A stretch of 64,000 nucleotides of DNA. Source: Loktanella sp. S4079 (GTDB taxonomy: Bacteria > Pseudomonadota > Alphaproteobacteria > Rhodobacterales > Rhodobacteraceae). The translations under genes were made by a program, and so were the position numbers. Location of the stretch: positions 1,116,001 through 1,180,000 of the forward strand of contig NZ_JXYE01000002.1 of NCBI RefSeq assembly GCF_000967725.1, in the 5' to 3' direction. The notes beneath the pieces were generated by a model. It saw nothing but the letters and a program-made list of their open reading frames with translations. It was not told the DNA's origin and made no database searches. Positions 38,876-47,374 of this stretch are shown piece by piece; positions within the stretch are counted from its first letter, which is position 1, and each line of letters opens with the position of its first letter.

Positions 38876-38954
38876 TATTTTTCCTTCTACCCTCTTCAAT
38901 CTCACGCTGTGAGGTTTAAACTCTGTTGTCCGAGTCGGAAAGGCGAGACGCACC

Positions 38955-39590
38955 ATGAAAAAAGAAGATCCCTTTGGTTTTGACATGTCAGTGTCGAGCG
39001 CCAAGAAAAAGAACCCGCGCGGACGTCGGGGGTTGTCAGGCGCCTCAGAAACTTCGCAACGCGTTTGCGAACATGAAGGCTGCGAAGAACCAGCCAAGTT
39101 CCGCGCGCCGAAGTCACCCGATATTCTGGATGACTATCTGTGGTTCTGTCAGCAGCACGTGCGCGAATATAACCTCAAGTGGAACTTCTTTGAGACCACA
39201 ACAGAGGCCGAACTTGCCGCGCAGATGACCAAAGACCGCGTTTGGGAACGTCCAACCAAACCGATGAAGCGTAGCGTTGAGGAACGTGCATGGGCGCGTC
39301 TGGGGATCGAGGACCCGCATCAGGTCTTGGGCGCGAATGCCACGCGCAACCCAGGCAAAGGTGCCACCAAAGGACGACGTCTGCCAGCCACAGAGCGCCG
39401 CGCCATCGAGATTTTGGATGCCAATGACAACTGGTCCAAACCGCAGATCCGCAAGGCCTATAAGGCGCTGATCAAGGTACTACACCCCGATATGAACGGC
39501 GGTGACCGGAGCCAAGAAGAGCAACTCTCCGAAGTTGTCTGGGCTTGGGATCAGATCAAGGTCAGCAAACATTTCCGCGACAAAGACTGA
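38955..39590 (+). CDS. J-domain (DnaJ-like) protein with N-terminal Cys/His cluster
   Basis: A 211-residue J-domain protein; these stimulate the ATPase of DnaK-type Hsp70. The J domain is C-terminal (~150-205): RRAIEILDANDNWSKPQIRK, then the essential HPD at 177-179 and a final helix. The N-terminal part has Cys38, Cys43, Cys65 and His68 (VCEHEGC and WFCQQH), spaced like a small zinc site, and a basic stretch at 15-26. It lacks the Gly/Phe and DnaJ zinc-finger regions of true DnaJ. A strong terminator follows. Possible partner: iron-sulfur assembly chaperones, suggested only by bolA next door. Confidence 0.88.
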   Translation: MKKEDPFGFDMSVSSAKKKNPRGRRGLSGASETSQRVCEHEGCEEPAKFRAPKSPDILDDYLWFCQQHVREYNLKWNFFETTTEAELAAQMTKDRVWERPTKPMKRSVEERAWARLGIEDPHQVLGANATRNPGKGATKGRRLPATERRAIEILDANDNWSKPQIRKAYKALIKVLHPDMNGGDRSQEEQLSEVVWAWDQIKVSKHFRDKD

Positions 39591-39597
39591 CAGCAAA

Positions 39598-39622
39598 AAG
39601 GGGCCGCAAGGCCCCTTCTCAT
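39598..39622 (+). terminator. Terminator of the J-domain gene
   Basis: An 8-bp perfect stem (AAGGGGCC with GGCCCCTT), GCAA tetraloop, then TTCTCATTT. It begins eight bases after the stop. Confidence 0.8.
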
Positions 39623-39643
39623 TTGGTGATCTTTCAACACACC

Positions 39644-40192
39644 TTAGTGCATATGAGACCGACGGCGGTAAAGGTTCGCTTGCGACAGAGGGCTAAGCTG
39701 CCCGACCGCAGAATCATCGGCGGTCAGCGCCTCTATCCTAAGTTCTGTTGCGCGACGTACGAACATCGCATGTGCCATCAGAACAACCGCCATCCAGGCG
39801 ACCCCAAGCCAAGGTTTCAACCCAACCGCGGCAACCACTAAGATTGGCGCAAAGAACGTACCATAGACCGGCATGATCAATGTACCTGCAATCAAGGCCG
39901 CGATCAGCGCCATCGCACATGCACCGAACACGGCGCGCGCAAGCCCAATCTTGCCAAACAGGCCAAGCCAGCCGCGCGTCAGATAGAGCGCCAGCGCCCC
40001 GCTTATCGCACCAGCGAGAGCAACCCAGATTTCATATCCCGCAGGATATACAGATTGGAATTGGCCCCCATGTACGCCCGACATGATAAACATTGCGATA
40101 CCCGATGACGTCGCGCTGACAGCTGCGTACCCCATCGCCAATGCTTTGTTCGCCGGCGACACGTGAAAAATATTCGTAATGCGCTTCGACAA
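39644..40192 (-). CDS. Conserved hypothetical membrane protein
   Basis: A 182-residue protein I do not recognise. It has about four to five hydrophobic helices: ALAMGYAAVSATSSGIAMFI, WVALAGAISGALALYL, ARAVFGACAMALIAALIAG, FFAPILVVAAVGLKPW and a last one ending near MAHAMF, and a charged C-terminus rich in Arg and Ser ending YRRRSHMH. No enzyme motif is visible. It lies between the J-domain terminator (convergent) and a long non-coding gap upstream. An inner-membrane location is the only firm inference. The start at 40192 is the first ATG of the frame and is plausible. Confidence 0.6.
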   Translation of the reverse strand: MSKRITNIFHVSPANKALAMGYAAVSATSSGIAMFIMSGVHGGQFQSVYPAGYEIWVALAGAISGALALYLTRGWLGLFGKIGLARAVFGACAMALIAALIAGTLIMPVYGTFFAPILVVAAVGLKPWLGVAWMAVVLMAHAMFVRRATELRIEALTADDSAVGQLSPLSQANLYRRRSHMH

Positions 40193-40501
40193 TTTACTAC
40201 CCCCACACTCGCATCAATAATAGCAACATAGCGAGCTAATTGTTTTCAATCTGTGCCCCACGACACATGAAACACCCGCCTTACGCCTTTTTTGTGCCAC
40301 ATTCAGCCGAGTCGAACAAGAAAAATCGGCGAATTACCGCCCATACGCGCATTCGTTATATAATTGTTAATTTTTAAAGGGTTAGCGAAATTAGCGGCAA
40401 TTATGATCGCACGCTAAGCAAGCTAAGATTGCTTATATTAAACCCAAAAACACCCAATGATTGCGGACAGCCTATTAAATTCGTCCGTTCCGCCACATTT
40501 C
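40193..40501. other. AT-rich intergenic region
   Basis: A 309-base gap, AT-rich around 40350-40450 (for example ATATAATTGTTAATTTTTAAA). It must carry the promoter of the membrane protein gene on its left. I see no RNA gene, repeat or reading frame that can be supported. Confidence 0.5.
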
Positions 40502-40963
40502 CTAGACAGCGCGAAAAATTAGGCTAACGCCATTCAAACAATGGCGTTTACCCGTCGGTGGCGGACCGTCATTAAAGATATGCCCCAAATGTGAACCACA
40601 GCGACGGCAATGACATTCGGTGCGCACCCGCAATAACCGTCGATCCTCTTTGGTGCCGATGGCATTGGGCAAACTCTGATAAAAGCTCGGCCAGCCTGTA
40701 CCGCTATCATACTTAGTCGCTGACTCGTACAGCGCTAGGTCACAACCGCGACAGTGATACAGACCGTCAGCGTAATTTTTATCAAGCGGCGAGGACCCCG
40801 CCCTTTCGGTCGCCTCTTGGCGCATCACCCGATATTCGAGATCGGTCAACATCGCCCGCCATTCTGCTTCGGTGCGGGTTACCTCAAACGAGCTTTGTGC
40901 GTTCAAACTGCGCCCCGCGATGATCGAGACAGCCGTAGCGGTGATAAACTGACGACGATGCAT
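40502..40963 (-). CDS. msrB: Peptide-methionine (R)-S-oxide reductase, Tat-exported
   Basis: MsrB reduces the R isomer of methionine sulfoxide in proteins. The 153-residue product has the zinc pairs CRGC (in YHCRGCDLALYE) and CRRC (in ECHCRRCGSHLGH), the conserved GTGWPSFY, and the catalytic Cys in RHCLNGVSLIF. The N-terminus MHRRQFITATAVSIIAG has the twin-arginine start RRQFI followed by a hydrophobic stretch, so the enzyme is probably folded first and sent to the periplasm by Tat. I start at the ATG at 40963 for that reason; upstream in-frame codons do not fit a signal peptide. Confidence 0.92.
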   Translation of the reverse strand: MHRRQFITATAVSIIAGRSLNAQSSFEVTRTEAEWRAMLTDLEYRVMRQEATERAGSSPLDKNYADGLYHCRGCDLALYESATKYDSGTGWPSFYQSLPNAIGTKEDRRLLRVRTECHCRRCGSHLGHIFNDGPPPTGKRHCLNGVSLIFRAV

Positions 40964-41151
40964 GATAACCCTTTCCGCAAAAACTGCGGCTAGGCTACGC
41001 GAAATGCATATTTCATGCGATGCACCTTCGTGTGATCCCGCGCCAGCCAAGGAAGTCACAAAACTTGCGCCTACCCTCTGGTGCTTGCCAATTCACAAGA
41101 TATGCTGCATCCCGAAACACAACACATGACGACTAATGCAAAGGCACGCAA

Positions 41152-42138
41152 ATGGCTGACCGCACCCTTGATATGAACGCAAAACCAACCGAAGAAATTT
41201 CGGTCCGCGAGGTCTTTGGGATCGACAGCGACATGAAGATCAAGGGGTTTGCAGAGCGCACGGATCGCGTCCCTGAAATCGACAGCACCTACAAGTTTGA
41301 CCCAGATACGACTTTGGCGATTCTGGCCGGTTTTGGGTATAACCGCCGCGTCATGATCCAAGGTTACCACGGAACCGGGAAATCTTCGCACATTGAACAG
41401 GTCGCATCACGGCTCAACTGGCCCTGCGTCCGTGTGAACCTTGATAGCCATATCTCGCGGATTGACCTGATCGGGAAAGACGCGATCAAGCTGCGCGACG
41501 GCGTCCAAGTGACAGAATTCCACGAAGGCATTCTGCCGTGGGCACTGCGCAATCCCGTTGCAATCGTATTTGATGAATATGACGCAGGGCGCGCGGATGT
41601 GATGTTTGTGATCCAGCGCGTGCTAGAGGCCGATGGTAAGCTGACGCTGATGGATCAAAACGAAATCATTACTCCGAACAAGAACTTCCGCCTGTTTGCC
41701 ACTGCAAACACGGTCGGCTTGGGCGACACCACGGGCCTGTATCACGGCACCCAGCAAATCAACCAAGCGCAAATGGACCGTTGGTCCCTCGTTGCGACAC
41801 TGAACTACCTGTCGCATGACGCCGAAGCTGCTATTGTCTTGGCAAAATCGCCCCATTTCAACACCGAAAAAGGGCGCAAAACGATCAATCAGATGGTGAC
41901 CGTCGCAGACCTCACACGGACCGCATTCATGAACGGTGACCTATCGACCGTAATGTCGCCACGGACTGTTCTGGCCTGGGCCGAAAACACGCGTATTTTC
42001 CAAGATGTCGGCTATGCTTTCCGCCTGTCTTTCCTCAACAAATGTGATGAGCTGGAGCGCCAAACAGTCGCCGAGTTTTATCAACGCTGCTTTGACGAAG
42101 AACTGCCTGAAAGCGCAGCGAGCCTCAGCCTCGGCTAA
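41152..42138 (+). CDS. cobS: Cobaltochelatase subunit CobS
   Basis: CobS is the AAA+ ATPase subunit of the aerobic CobNST cobaltochelatase, which inserts Co2+ into hydrogenobyrinic acid a,c-diamide in vitamin B12 synthesis. The 328-residue product has Walker A in [13 protein letters not shown] (residues 71-83), Walker B in [12 protein letters not shown], sensor-type [12 protein letters not shown], and the late [13 protein letters not shown]. CobT is 1.1 kb downstream; CobN is not in the window. A strong terminator directly follows cobS, so cobT probably has its own promoter. Confidence 0.97.
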   Translation: MADRTLDMNAKPTEEISVREVFGIDSDMKIKGFAERTDRVPEIDSTYKFDPDTTLAILAGFGYNRRVMIQGYHGTGKSSHIEQVASRLNWPCVRVNLDSHISRIDLIGKDAIKLRDGVQVTEFHEGILPWALRNPVAIVFDEYDAGRADVMFVIQRVLEADGKLTLMDQNEIITPNKNFRLFATANTVGLGDTTGLYHGTQQINQAQMDRWSLVATLNYLSHDAEAAIVLAKSPHFNTEKGRKTINQMVTVADLTRTAFMNGDLSTVMSPRTVLAWAENTRIFQDVGYAFRLSFLNKCDELERQTVAEFYQRCFDEELPESAASLSLG

Positions 42139-42160
42139 AGTATCGATCATCTCAAACGCA

Positions 42161-42190
42161 AGGACGGCAACACGCCGTCCTTTTTCTTTT
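42161..42190 (+). terminator. Rho-independent terminator of cobS
   Basis: An 8-bp perfect stem (AGGACGGC with GCCGTCCT), loop AACAC, then TTTTTCTTTT. It begins 23 bases after the cobS stop. Confidence 0.92.
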
Positions 42191-42208
42191 GTATATGCTA
42201 CATATACA
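42190..42208. promoter_or_regulatory. Operator-like 8-3-8 palindrome upstream of a small secreted-protein gene
   Basis: TGTATATG, CTA, CATATACA: a perfect 8-bp inverted repeat with a three-base centre, immediately after the cobS terminator and 86 bases before the next gene. Size and symmetry fit a dimeric repressor or activator site; no matching regulator is in the window. Confidence 0.5.
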
Positions 42209-42293
42209 ATCGGGTATGCGCGCAGTCGTCTGCGACCTGCGATCTACCTTTAGACTTCTTATACGGTGGCGCTGAATTCACTACGCTCTGCGC

Positions 42294-42683
42294 ATGAGCA
42301 CCATGAAATCCCATATCATCTCCGCCGTTATCGCGCTTCAACTGGCTGCGACAGGGACAAGTGCGCAGACCGCAAATGAACAGTTAAACTTCTTTGCGAC
42401 CTGCGCAGGGCGACTTTCAGCGATGATGGAGTTTCAATGGATGTTCGACGGCACCCAATCTGAAGAAACCATGCAACAACGTAACGATGTTGTTAGGTTC
42501 ATCGAAGCAATCATGCTCCCTGAGCAGGGGCGCGAGATTTTTCAAATTCGCATTGCTTCCAAGCAGGCCCACTCTGCCCTGCTGACACGTGCCGTTTTTA
42601 ACGATGACGTGGCCGACGCCCAATGGGCACGCCTGCAAGCCGCGCGACTAACCCAAGAATGCACTGCCATGCTGCTTAGTTAA
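42294..42683 (+). CDS. Small exported protein of unknown function
   Basis: A 129-residue protein with a signal peptide (MKSHIISAVIALQLAATGT, cleavage near SAQTAN) and a helical mature part of about 105 residues containing two Cys (FATCAGRLSAMMEFQWMF and LTQECTAMLL), which could form one disulfide. I do not recognise a family. An ATG at 42303 is an equally good start. It has an operator-like palindrome 86 bases upstream, sits between cobS and cobT, and is followed by another small unknown gene. Confidence 0.65.
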   Translation: MSTMKSHIISAVIALQLAATGTSAQTANEQLNFFATCAGRLSAMMEFQWMFDGTQSEETMQQRNDVVRFIEAIMLPEQGREIFQIRIASKQAHSALLTRAVFNDDVADAQWARLQAARLTQECTAMLLS

Positions 42684-42775
42684 ACCATAAGCTGTACAGC
42701 AATCGCCTCTAGTTTGTCATATTCCCGTCCGTTTTTAACGCAATATCAAGCAAAGTTATTTAGTAGGAGCCCACA

Positions 42776-43138
42776 ATGAAAATGAAAATCGGCACCGAGC
42801 TGCCAGAGGGATATGTCGTCAGTCACGAAAACCTGGTCGAAGCTGCAACTTCGCTCGTCGCGCATGCGCTGCTTCCTTTGTTTACCGAAAGTATGAACGA
42901 AGATGTCGCCAAGGCGAATGTCGAAAGCATCGTGACCGAGCTTGCTTATTTCTTTGACGAAGGCGCCATTGAAATCGGAGGTAATACCTACCGCCCCCGC
43001 CTTGCTTTTGTTGATCAGGACGGCAACTCGATACGCGGCGCGTCAAACTTGGACACAATGCACCAAATGATTGAAGACATCTTTGATATCGCGCCAGAAG
43101 GCATGATTACATTTGAGGACCCTCACGCAGAAGAATAA
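42776..43138 (+). CDS. Small acidic cytoplasmic protein of unknown function
   Basis: A 120-residue acidic protein, without signal peptide or membrane helix, mixed alpha/beta in appearance (ELPEGYVVSHENLVEAAT, ESIVTELAYFFDEGAIEIGG, ends ITFEDPHAEE). I do not recognise a family. The ATG follows a good TAGGAG ribosome site. It lies 80 bases before cobT in the same direction and after a small exported-protein gene; co-transcription with cobT is possible. The reading frame is well supported by its ribosome site and codon use. Confidence 0.7.
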   Translation: MKMKIGTELPEGYVVSHENLVEAATSLVAHALLPLFTESMNEDVAKANVESIVTELAYFFDEGAIEIGGNTYRPRLAFVDQDGNSIRGASNLDTMHQMIEDIFDIAPEGMITFEDPHAEE

Positions 43139-43218
43139 ACACCCAGTTTTCCGCGCCCTGCCCTCTGGTCATTGCGCGCATCGGGTTCTAGTTTGCTTAG
43201 CAACAAAGGACGCAACCG

Positions 43219-45099
43219 ATGACGAAACCAAACGACAACCCCGCCGATCCGTTTAAAAAAGCGCTCGCTGAGGCGACAAAGGTTATGGCCGACGATCCCG
43301 AATTGTCGGTCAGCTATTCGGTTGATCCGGCAGGACAAACGACGGATAGCATTCGTCTCCCCCAAGTGACGCGCAGGATGACCAGAGACGAGGTTCTCTT
43401 GGCCCGTGGTACCGCAGATGCATTTGCGCTGCGGCACAAATTCCATGACCCCAAAGTCGCAGCGCGCTACATGCCCCAAGGGCAAATGGCCCGTGATCTT
43501 TACGAAGCCATGGAAACCGCGCGAATCGAAGCGGTTGGTGCCCAGCACATGCCGGGGACTGCGGGAAATATCGAATCCAAAATTGAAAACGAAGCGATGC
43601 GCCGCGGGTATGATCAAATCACCCAAGCCGCTGATGCACCGCTTTCTGTTGCTGCCGGGTATCTTGTGCGCCATCTGGCGACCGGGCGTGATTTGCCCAG
43701 ATCCGCAGCGAACGTCATGGAGCTATGGCGCGGCTTTATAGAAGATCACTGCGACGGTACGCTTGAGACATTACAAGACGCGCTGAATGATCAACAGGCA
43801 TTTGCGAAACTTGCACGGCAAATGATTAGCGATTTGGGTTATGGCGATCAGCTCGGCGACGACCCGGACAGCATCGACGAAGAACAAGAAGAACAGGCCG
43901 AAGACGCTGGCGAAGACGATCAGCAAGAACCCGACAGCACCGGCGACGATGACGACGACGGCCAAGAGGCCGACGCCGCCCCCGAACAATCGCAAGAAGA
44001 ACAACAAGACGCCAGTCAAGCTCAGGTCAGCATGGATGAACAAGCTGACCAAGAAATGGGCGAAGAGGCCGAAATGCCCGAAGGTGAAGCCCCGCTTGAC
44101 CAGCCAGAGCCGCAGCCCATTTCGGATGCAGATCCGGATTACAGCGTCTTTACCACTGAATTTGATGAAGAAATCGGTGCAGAAGATCTCGCTGAACCTG
44201 CTGAACTTGAACGGCTACGCGCCTATTTGGATCAGCAGCTTGAGCCGCTGAAGGGCGCGGTAAGCCGCCTTGCCAACAAACTACAGCGCCGTCTGCAGGC
44301 CCAGCAAAACCGTTCGTGGGAATTTGATCGCGAAGAAGGCATTCTTGACGCGGGCCGCCTTGCCCGGATCGTCGCTTCGCCCACGACCCCGCTATCGTTC
44401 AAGGTCGAAAAAGATACCGAATTCCGCGATACGGTTGTCACACTCTTGCTTGATAACTCCGGGTCAATGCGCGGCCGTCCAATTTCAATCGCCGCAATCT
44501 GCGCGGATGTCATGGCGCGCACGCTAGAACGGTGTGACGTTAAGGTCGAAATTCTAGGTTTCACCACCAAAGCGTGGAAAGGCGGCCAATCGCGCGAGAA
44601 ATGGTTGGGCGAAGGACGCACTGCCAAACCGGGCCGCCTAAACGATCTCAGGCACATCATTTACAAGGCCGCAGATGCGCCATGGCGCCGGACCCGACCC
44701 AATCTTGGTCTGATGATGAAAGAAGGCTTGCTCAAGGAAAACATTGACGGCGAGGCGCTGGAATGGGCGCATCGGCGGACGGTGAACCGCCCGGAACAGC
44801 GCAAAGTTCTCATGGTGATTTCGGATGGGGCGCCAGTTGATGATTCCACGCTCTCGGTGAACCCTGCGAACTACCTCGAGAAACACCTGCGTGACGTCAT
44901 CGCAATGGTCGAGAAACGCAAAGCCGTTGAACTCGTCGCGATTGGAATCGGACACGATGTGACCCGCTATTACGAACGGGCCGTCACCATTACCGACGTC
45001 GAACAATTGGCCGGCGCAATGACCGAACAACTCGCAAGCCTGTTTGATACGGACCCGCGCAAGCGCGCACGGGTGATGGGTATGCGCAAGGCGGGCTAA
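43219..45099 (+). CDS. cobT: Cobaltochelatase subunit CobT
   Basis: CobT joins CobS to form the ATP-driven ring that works with CobN to insert cobalt in aerobic B12 synthesis. The 626-residue product has an N-terminal helical domain ([32 protein letters not shown]), a highly acidic linker rich in Glu, Asp and Gln at ~213-300, and a C-terminal von Willebrand A domain with the metal-site motif [13 protein letters not shown] near residue 412 and [16 protein letters not shown]. This is the standard CobT layout. A 24-bp perfect palindrome follows its stop by only four bases. Confidence 0.97.
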   Translation: MTKPNDNPADPFKKALAEATKVMADDPELSVSYSVDPAGQTTDSIRLPQVTRRMTRDEVLLARGTADAFALRHKFHDPKVAARYMPQGQMARDLYEAMETARIEAVGAQHMPGTAGNIESKIENEAMRRGYDQITQAADAPLSVAAGYLVRHLATGRDLPRSAANVMELWRGFIEDHCDGTLETLQDALNDQQAFAKLARQMISDLGYGDQLGDDPDSIDEEQEEQAEDAGEDDQQEPDSTGDDDDDGQEADAAPEQSQEEQQDASQAQVSMDEQADQEMGEEAEMPEGEAPLDQPEPQPISDADPDYSVFTTEFDEEIGAEDLAEPAELERLRAYLDQQLEPLKGAVSRLANKLQRRLQAQQNRSWEFDREEGILDAGRLARIVASPTTPLSFKVEKDTEFRDTVVTLLLDNSGSMRGRPISIAAICADVMARTLERCDVKVEILGFTTKAWKGGQSREKWLGEGRTAKPGRLNDLRHIIYKAADAPWRRTRPNLGLMMKEGLLKENIDGEALEWAHRRTVNRPEQRKVLMVISDGAPVDDSTLSVNPANYLEKHLRDVIAMVEKRKAVELVAIGIGHDVTRYYERAVTITDVEQLAGAMTEQLASLFDTDPRKRARVMGMRKAG

Positions 45100-45103
45100 G
45101 CGA

Positions 45104-45127
45104 GAACAAATTTAGCTAAATTTGTTC
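45104..45127. repeat. 24-bp perfect palindrome between cobT and pepP
   Basis: Half-site GAACAAATTTAG followed by its exact reverse complement. It starts four bases after the cobT stop and ends 42 bases before pepP. There is no T-run after it. It has the same architecture as the palindrome at 63262-63285 (half-site GATCAAATTTTG), sharing the core CAAATTT. Confidence 0.75.
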
Positions 45128-45169
45128 GCTGCCCCGCGACTCTCGAATTTTTGAATAGGACGGCATCGC

Positions 45170-46954
45170 ATGTTTCAGTCTTTTGCAGCGCAAAGCAATC
45201 CCGAGCAGGGCCCACCCCGTTTGGCGGCATTGCGTAAGGAAATGCAAAGCGATTCGGTTGATGCGTTTCTTGTGCCACGCGCTGACGCTCATCAGGGTGA
45301 ATATGTTGCACCGCGCGACGCGCGACTGTCATGGCTTACCGGGTTTTCCGGATCTGCAGGTTTTTGCGCCGTGCTACCACAGATCGCTGGCGTATTCATC
45401 GACGGACGCTACCGTGTTCAGGTACGCTCGGAAGTCGCTGATGTGTTTACGCCCGTTCATTGGCCCGAGACACAGCTCGCTGATTGGCTCTTGGAACATC
45501 TCGCGGTGGGGTCAACGGTCGCTTATGATCCTTGGCTGCACACTGTCCGCGAAATCGCCACACTTAAGAAAAAGCTCAAAGACTATACGCTCCAGCCAAC
45601 GGATAATCTGGTGGACGCCATTTGGCATGACCAGCCCGCGCCCCCCGCAGCACCATTCACCGTACAGCCAATCGCCTACGCTGGCGAAACACACGCCGAG
45701 AAACGGGCGCGCATTGCAAAAACACTCAAAGCAGACGCCGCAGTCATAACCCTACCAGACAGCATCGCTTGGTTGTTGAATATTCGTGGGACCGACATTG
45801 AACGAAACCCTGTTCCGCAATGCTTTGCTATTCTTCATGCAAGCGGCCAGGTTAAGCTCTATGCAGAGAGAGCAAAGCTTACCCAAGTCTCAGAGCACCT
45901 CGGGGACGAAATCACGACCCATGATGTTGCGGATTTTTTGAAACACCTGTCACAACATAACAGCACTGTTCAAATTGATGAAACATCCTGCCCGCAGGTT
46001 GTTGCGGATGCATTGTTAGAATCCGAAATCACACCGCAGCATTGCGCTGATCCCTGCCTTTTGCCCAAGGCGATCAAGAACCAGGTCGAAATCGACGGCG
46101 CGAAAGAGGCCCATTTGCGCGATGGTGTCGCCATGGTCAGATTTTTGCACTGGCTCGATGAAACCGCTCCGCAGGGCAATTTGACTGAAATTGATGTCGT
46201 CAAAAAGCTCGAGGCTTTTCGGATCGAAACCAACGCACTTCGCGACATTAGCTTTGAAACGATCTGCGGTGCCGGGCCACATGGCGCAATTGTGCACTAC
46301 CGGGTCAATGAAAACACCAATCGCCCTGTCGCGCGAGATGAATTGTTGCTTGTTGATAGCGGCGGCCAATATCAGGATGGCACCACAGATATCACCCGGA
46401 CCGTCGTCGTCGGAGAGCCAACGCCAACCCAACGCGCCTGCTTTACGCGCGTGCTGCAGGGCATGGTCGCGATTAGTCGGATCCGTTTTCCTCGCGGCCT
46501 GAGCGGTCAGCACCTTGATGCGCTTGCACGTGCCCCCCTGTGGATGGCCGGCCAAGATTACGATCATGGCACTGGTCACGGCGTTGGCAGCTACCTCAGC
46601 GTCCACGAAGGCCCGCAAAGCCTGTCGCGCAGGTCGGACATATCGCTAGAGCCGGGGATGATACTGTCGAACGAGCCAGGCTATTACCGCGAGGGCGTAT
46701 TCGGCATTCGGATTGAAAACCTGATCACGGTCATTGAGGCCCCAGCAATTGCGGGCGCGGATGACCGCGACATGTTGGCATTTGACACGCTGACTTTTGT
46801 ACCGTTAGATCGGCGTCTAATTGAAATCGGGATGCTCTCAACCGAAGAACGGGACTGGATTGATCGCTATCATGCGGATACAGTCGCACTTCTTGCGCCG
46901 CGTCTAGATGACGCGACCCGCGCTTGGCTGACACAGGCCTGCGCACCGCTTTGA
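45170..46954 (+). CDS. pepP: Xaa-Pro aminopeptidase (M24 family)
   Basis: A cytoplasmic metallopeptidase that releases N-terminal residues ahead of proline. At 594 residues it is the long form with two creatinase-like N-terminal domains (residues ~15-140 and ~165-315) before the catalytic pita-bread fold. The five metal ligands are visible as the two Asp in LLLVDSGGQYQDGTTDITRT, the His in DHGTGHGVGSYLSVHEG, and the two Glu in SNEPGYYREG and IRIENLI. It is close to plant and human APP1-type enzymes in length. It follows cobT after a palindrome; no terminator is evident at its end. Confidence 0.93.
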   Translation: MFQSFAAQSNPEQGPPRLAALRKEMQSDSVDAFLVPRADAHQGEYVAPRDARLSWLTGFSGSAGFCAVLPQIAGVFIDGRYRVQVRSEVADVFTPVHWPETQLADWLLEHLAVGSTVAYDPWLHTVREIATLKKKLKDYTLQPTDNLVDAIWHDQPAPPAAPFTVQPIAYAGETHAEKRARIAKTLKADAAVITLPDSIAWLLNIRGTDIERNPVPQCFAILHASGQVKLYAERAKLTQVSEHLGDEITTHDVADFLKHLSQHNSTVQIDETSCPQVVADALLESEITPQHCADPCLLPKAIKNQVEIDGAKEAHLRDGVAMVRFLHWLDETAPQGNLTEIDVVKKLEAFRIETNALRDISFETICGAGPHGAIVHYRVNENTNRPVARDELLLVDSGGQYQDGTTDITRTVVVGEPTPTQRACFTRVLQGMVAISRIRFPRGLSGQHLDALARAPLWMAGQDYDHGTGHGVGSYLSVHEGPQSLSRRSDISLEPGMILSNEPGYYREGVFGIRIENLITVIEAPAIAGADDRDMLAFDTLTFVPLDRRLIEIGMLSTEERDWIDRYHADTVALLAPRLDDATRAWLTQACAPL

Positions 46955-47032
46955 CACGAAACTGTCATACTGCGCCCATAACACGCTACGGCGGTAACTT
47001 TGGTTGCGGCCGTTTAACAAAGGAATTCGCCC

Positions 47033-47374
47033 ATGGCTGATCACATTCAAATTCGTCCGGCAACTGGAACTTGGGTTGTACGTGCTGGTGGCGCTGTTCT
47101 TGGCGAAAGCCAAAACGCGCTCGAATTGATCGAAGGTGACTATCCGCCAGTGATCTATTTCCCACGCGGCGACGTTGCAATGGCGTTTCTTGAGCCGTCA
47201 CAAACCACATCATCCTGCCCGTACAAAGGCGAGGCCAGCTATTTCTCAATCGTTGCCAAAAGCGGCCCAATTGCGGATGCCGTTTGGTCGTATGAAACGC
47301 CCAAAGCCGATGTTGCTGAGATCAAAGGTTATCTGGCGTTCTACAGCAACAAAGTCGCTGTTGAGCAGGTTTAA
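47033..47374 (+). CDS. DUF427 domain protein
   Basis: A 113-residue protein of the DUF427 family (compact beta fold): IQIRPATGTWVVRAGGAVLG, ESQNALELIEGDYPPVIYFP, CPYKGEASYFSIV with a conserved Cys, and a late Tyr-rich strand GYLAFYSNKV. No biochemical role is established for the family. The ATG has AAAGGAA upstream. Its stop shares the four bases TTAA (47371-47374) with the convergent ClC gene. Confidence 0.9.
   Translation: MADHIQIRPATGTWVVRAGGAVLGESQNALELIEGDYPPVIYFPRGDVAMAFLEPSQTTSSCPYKGEASYFSIVAKSGPIADAVWSYETPKADVAEIKGYLAFYSNKVAVEQV

Noticed and set aside
40964..41151. Cobalamin riboswitch before cobS
   Set aside because: The gap is 188 bases and shows no recognisable B12-box or riboswitch fold by eye.
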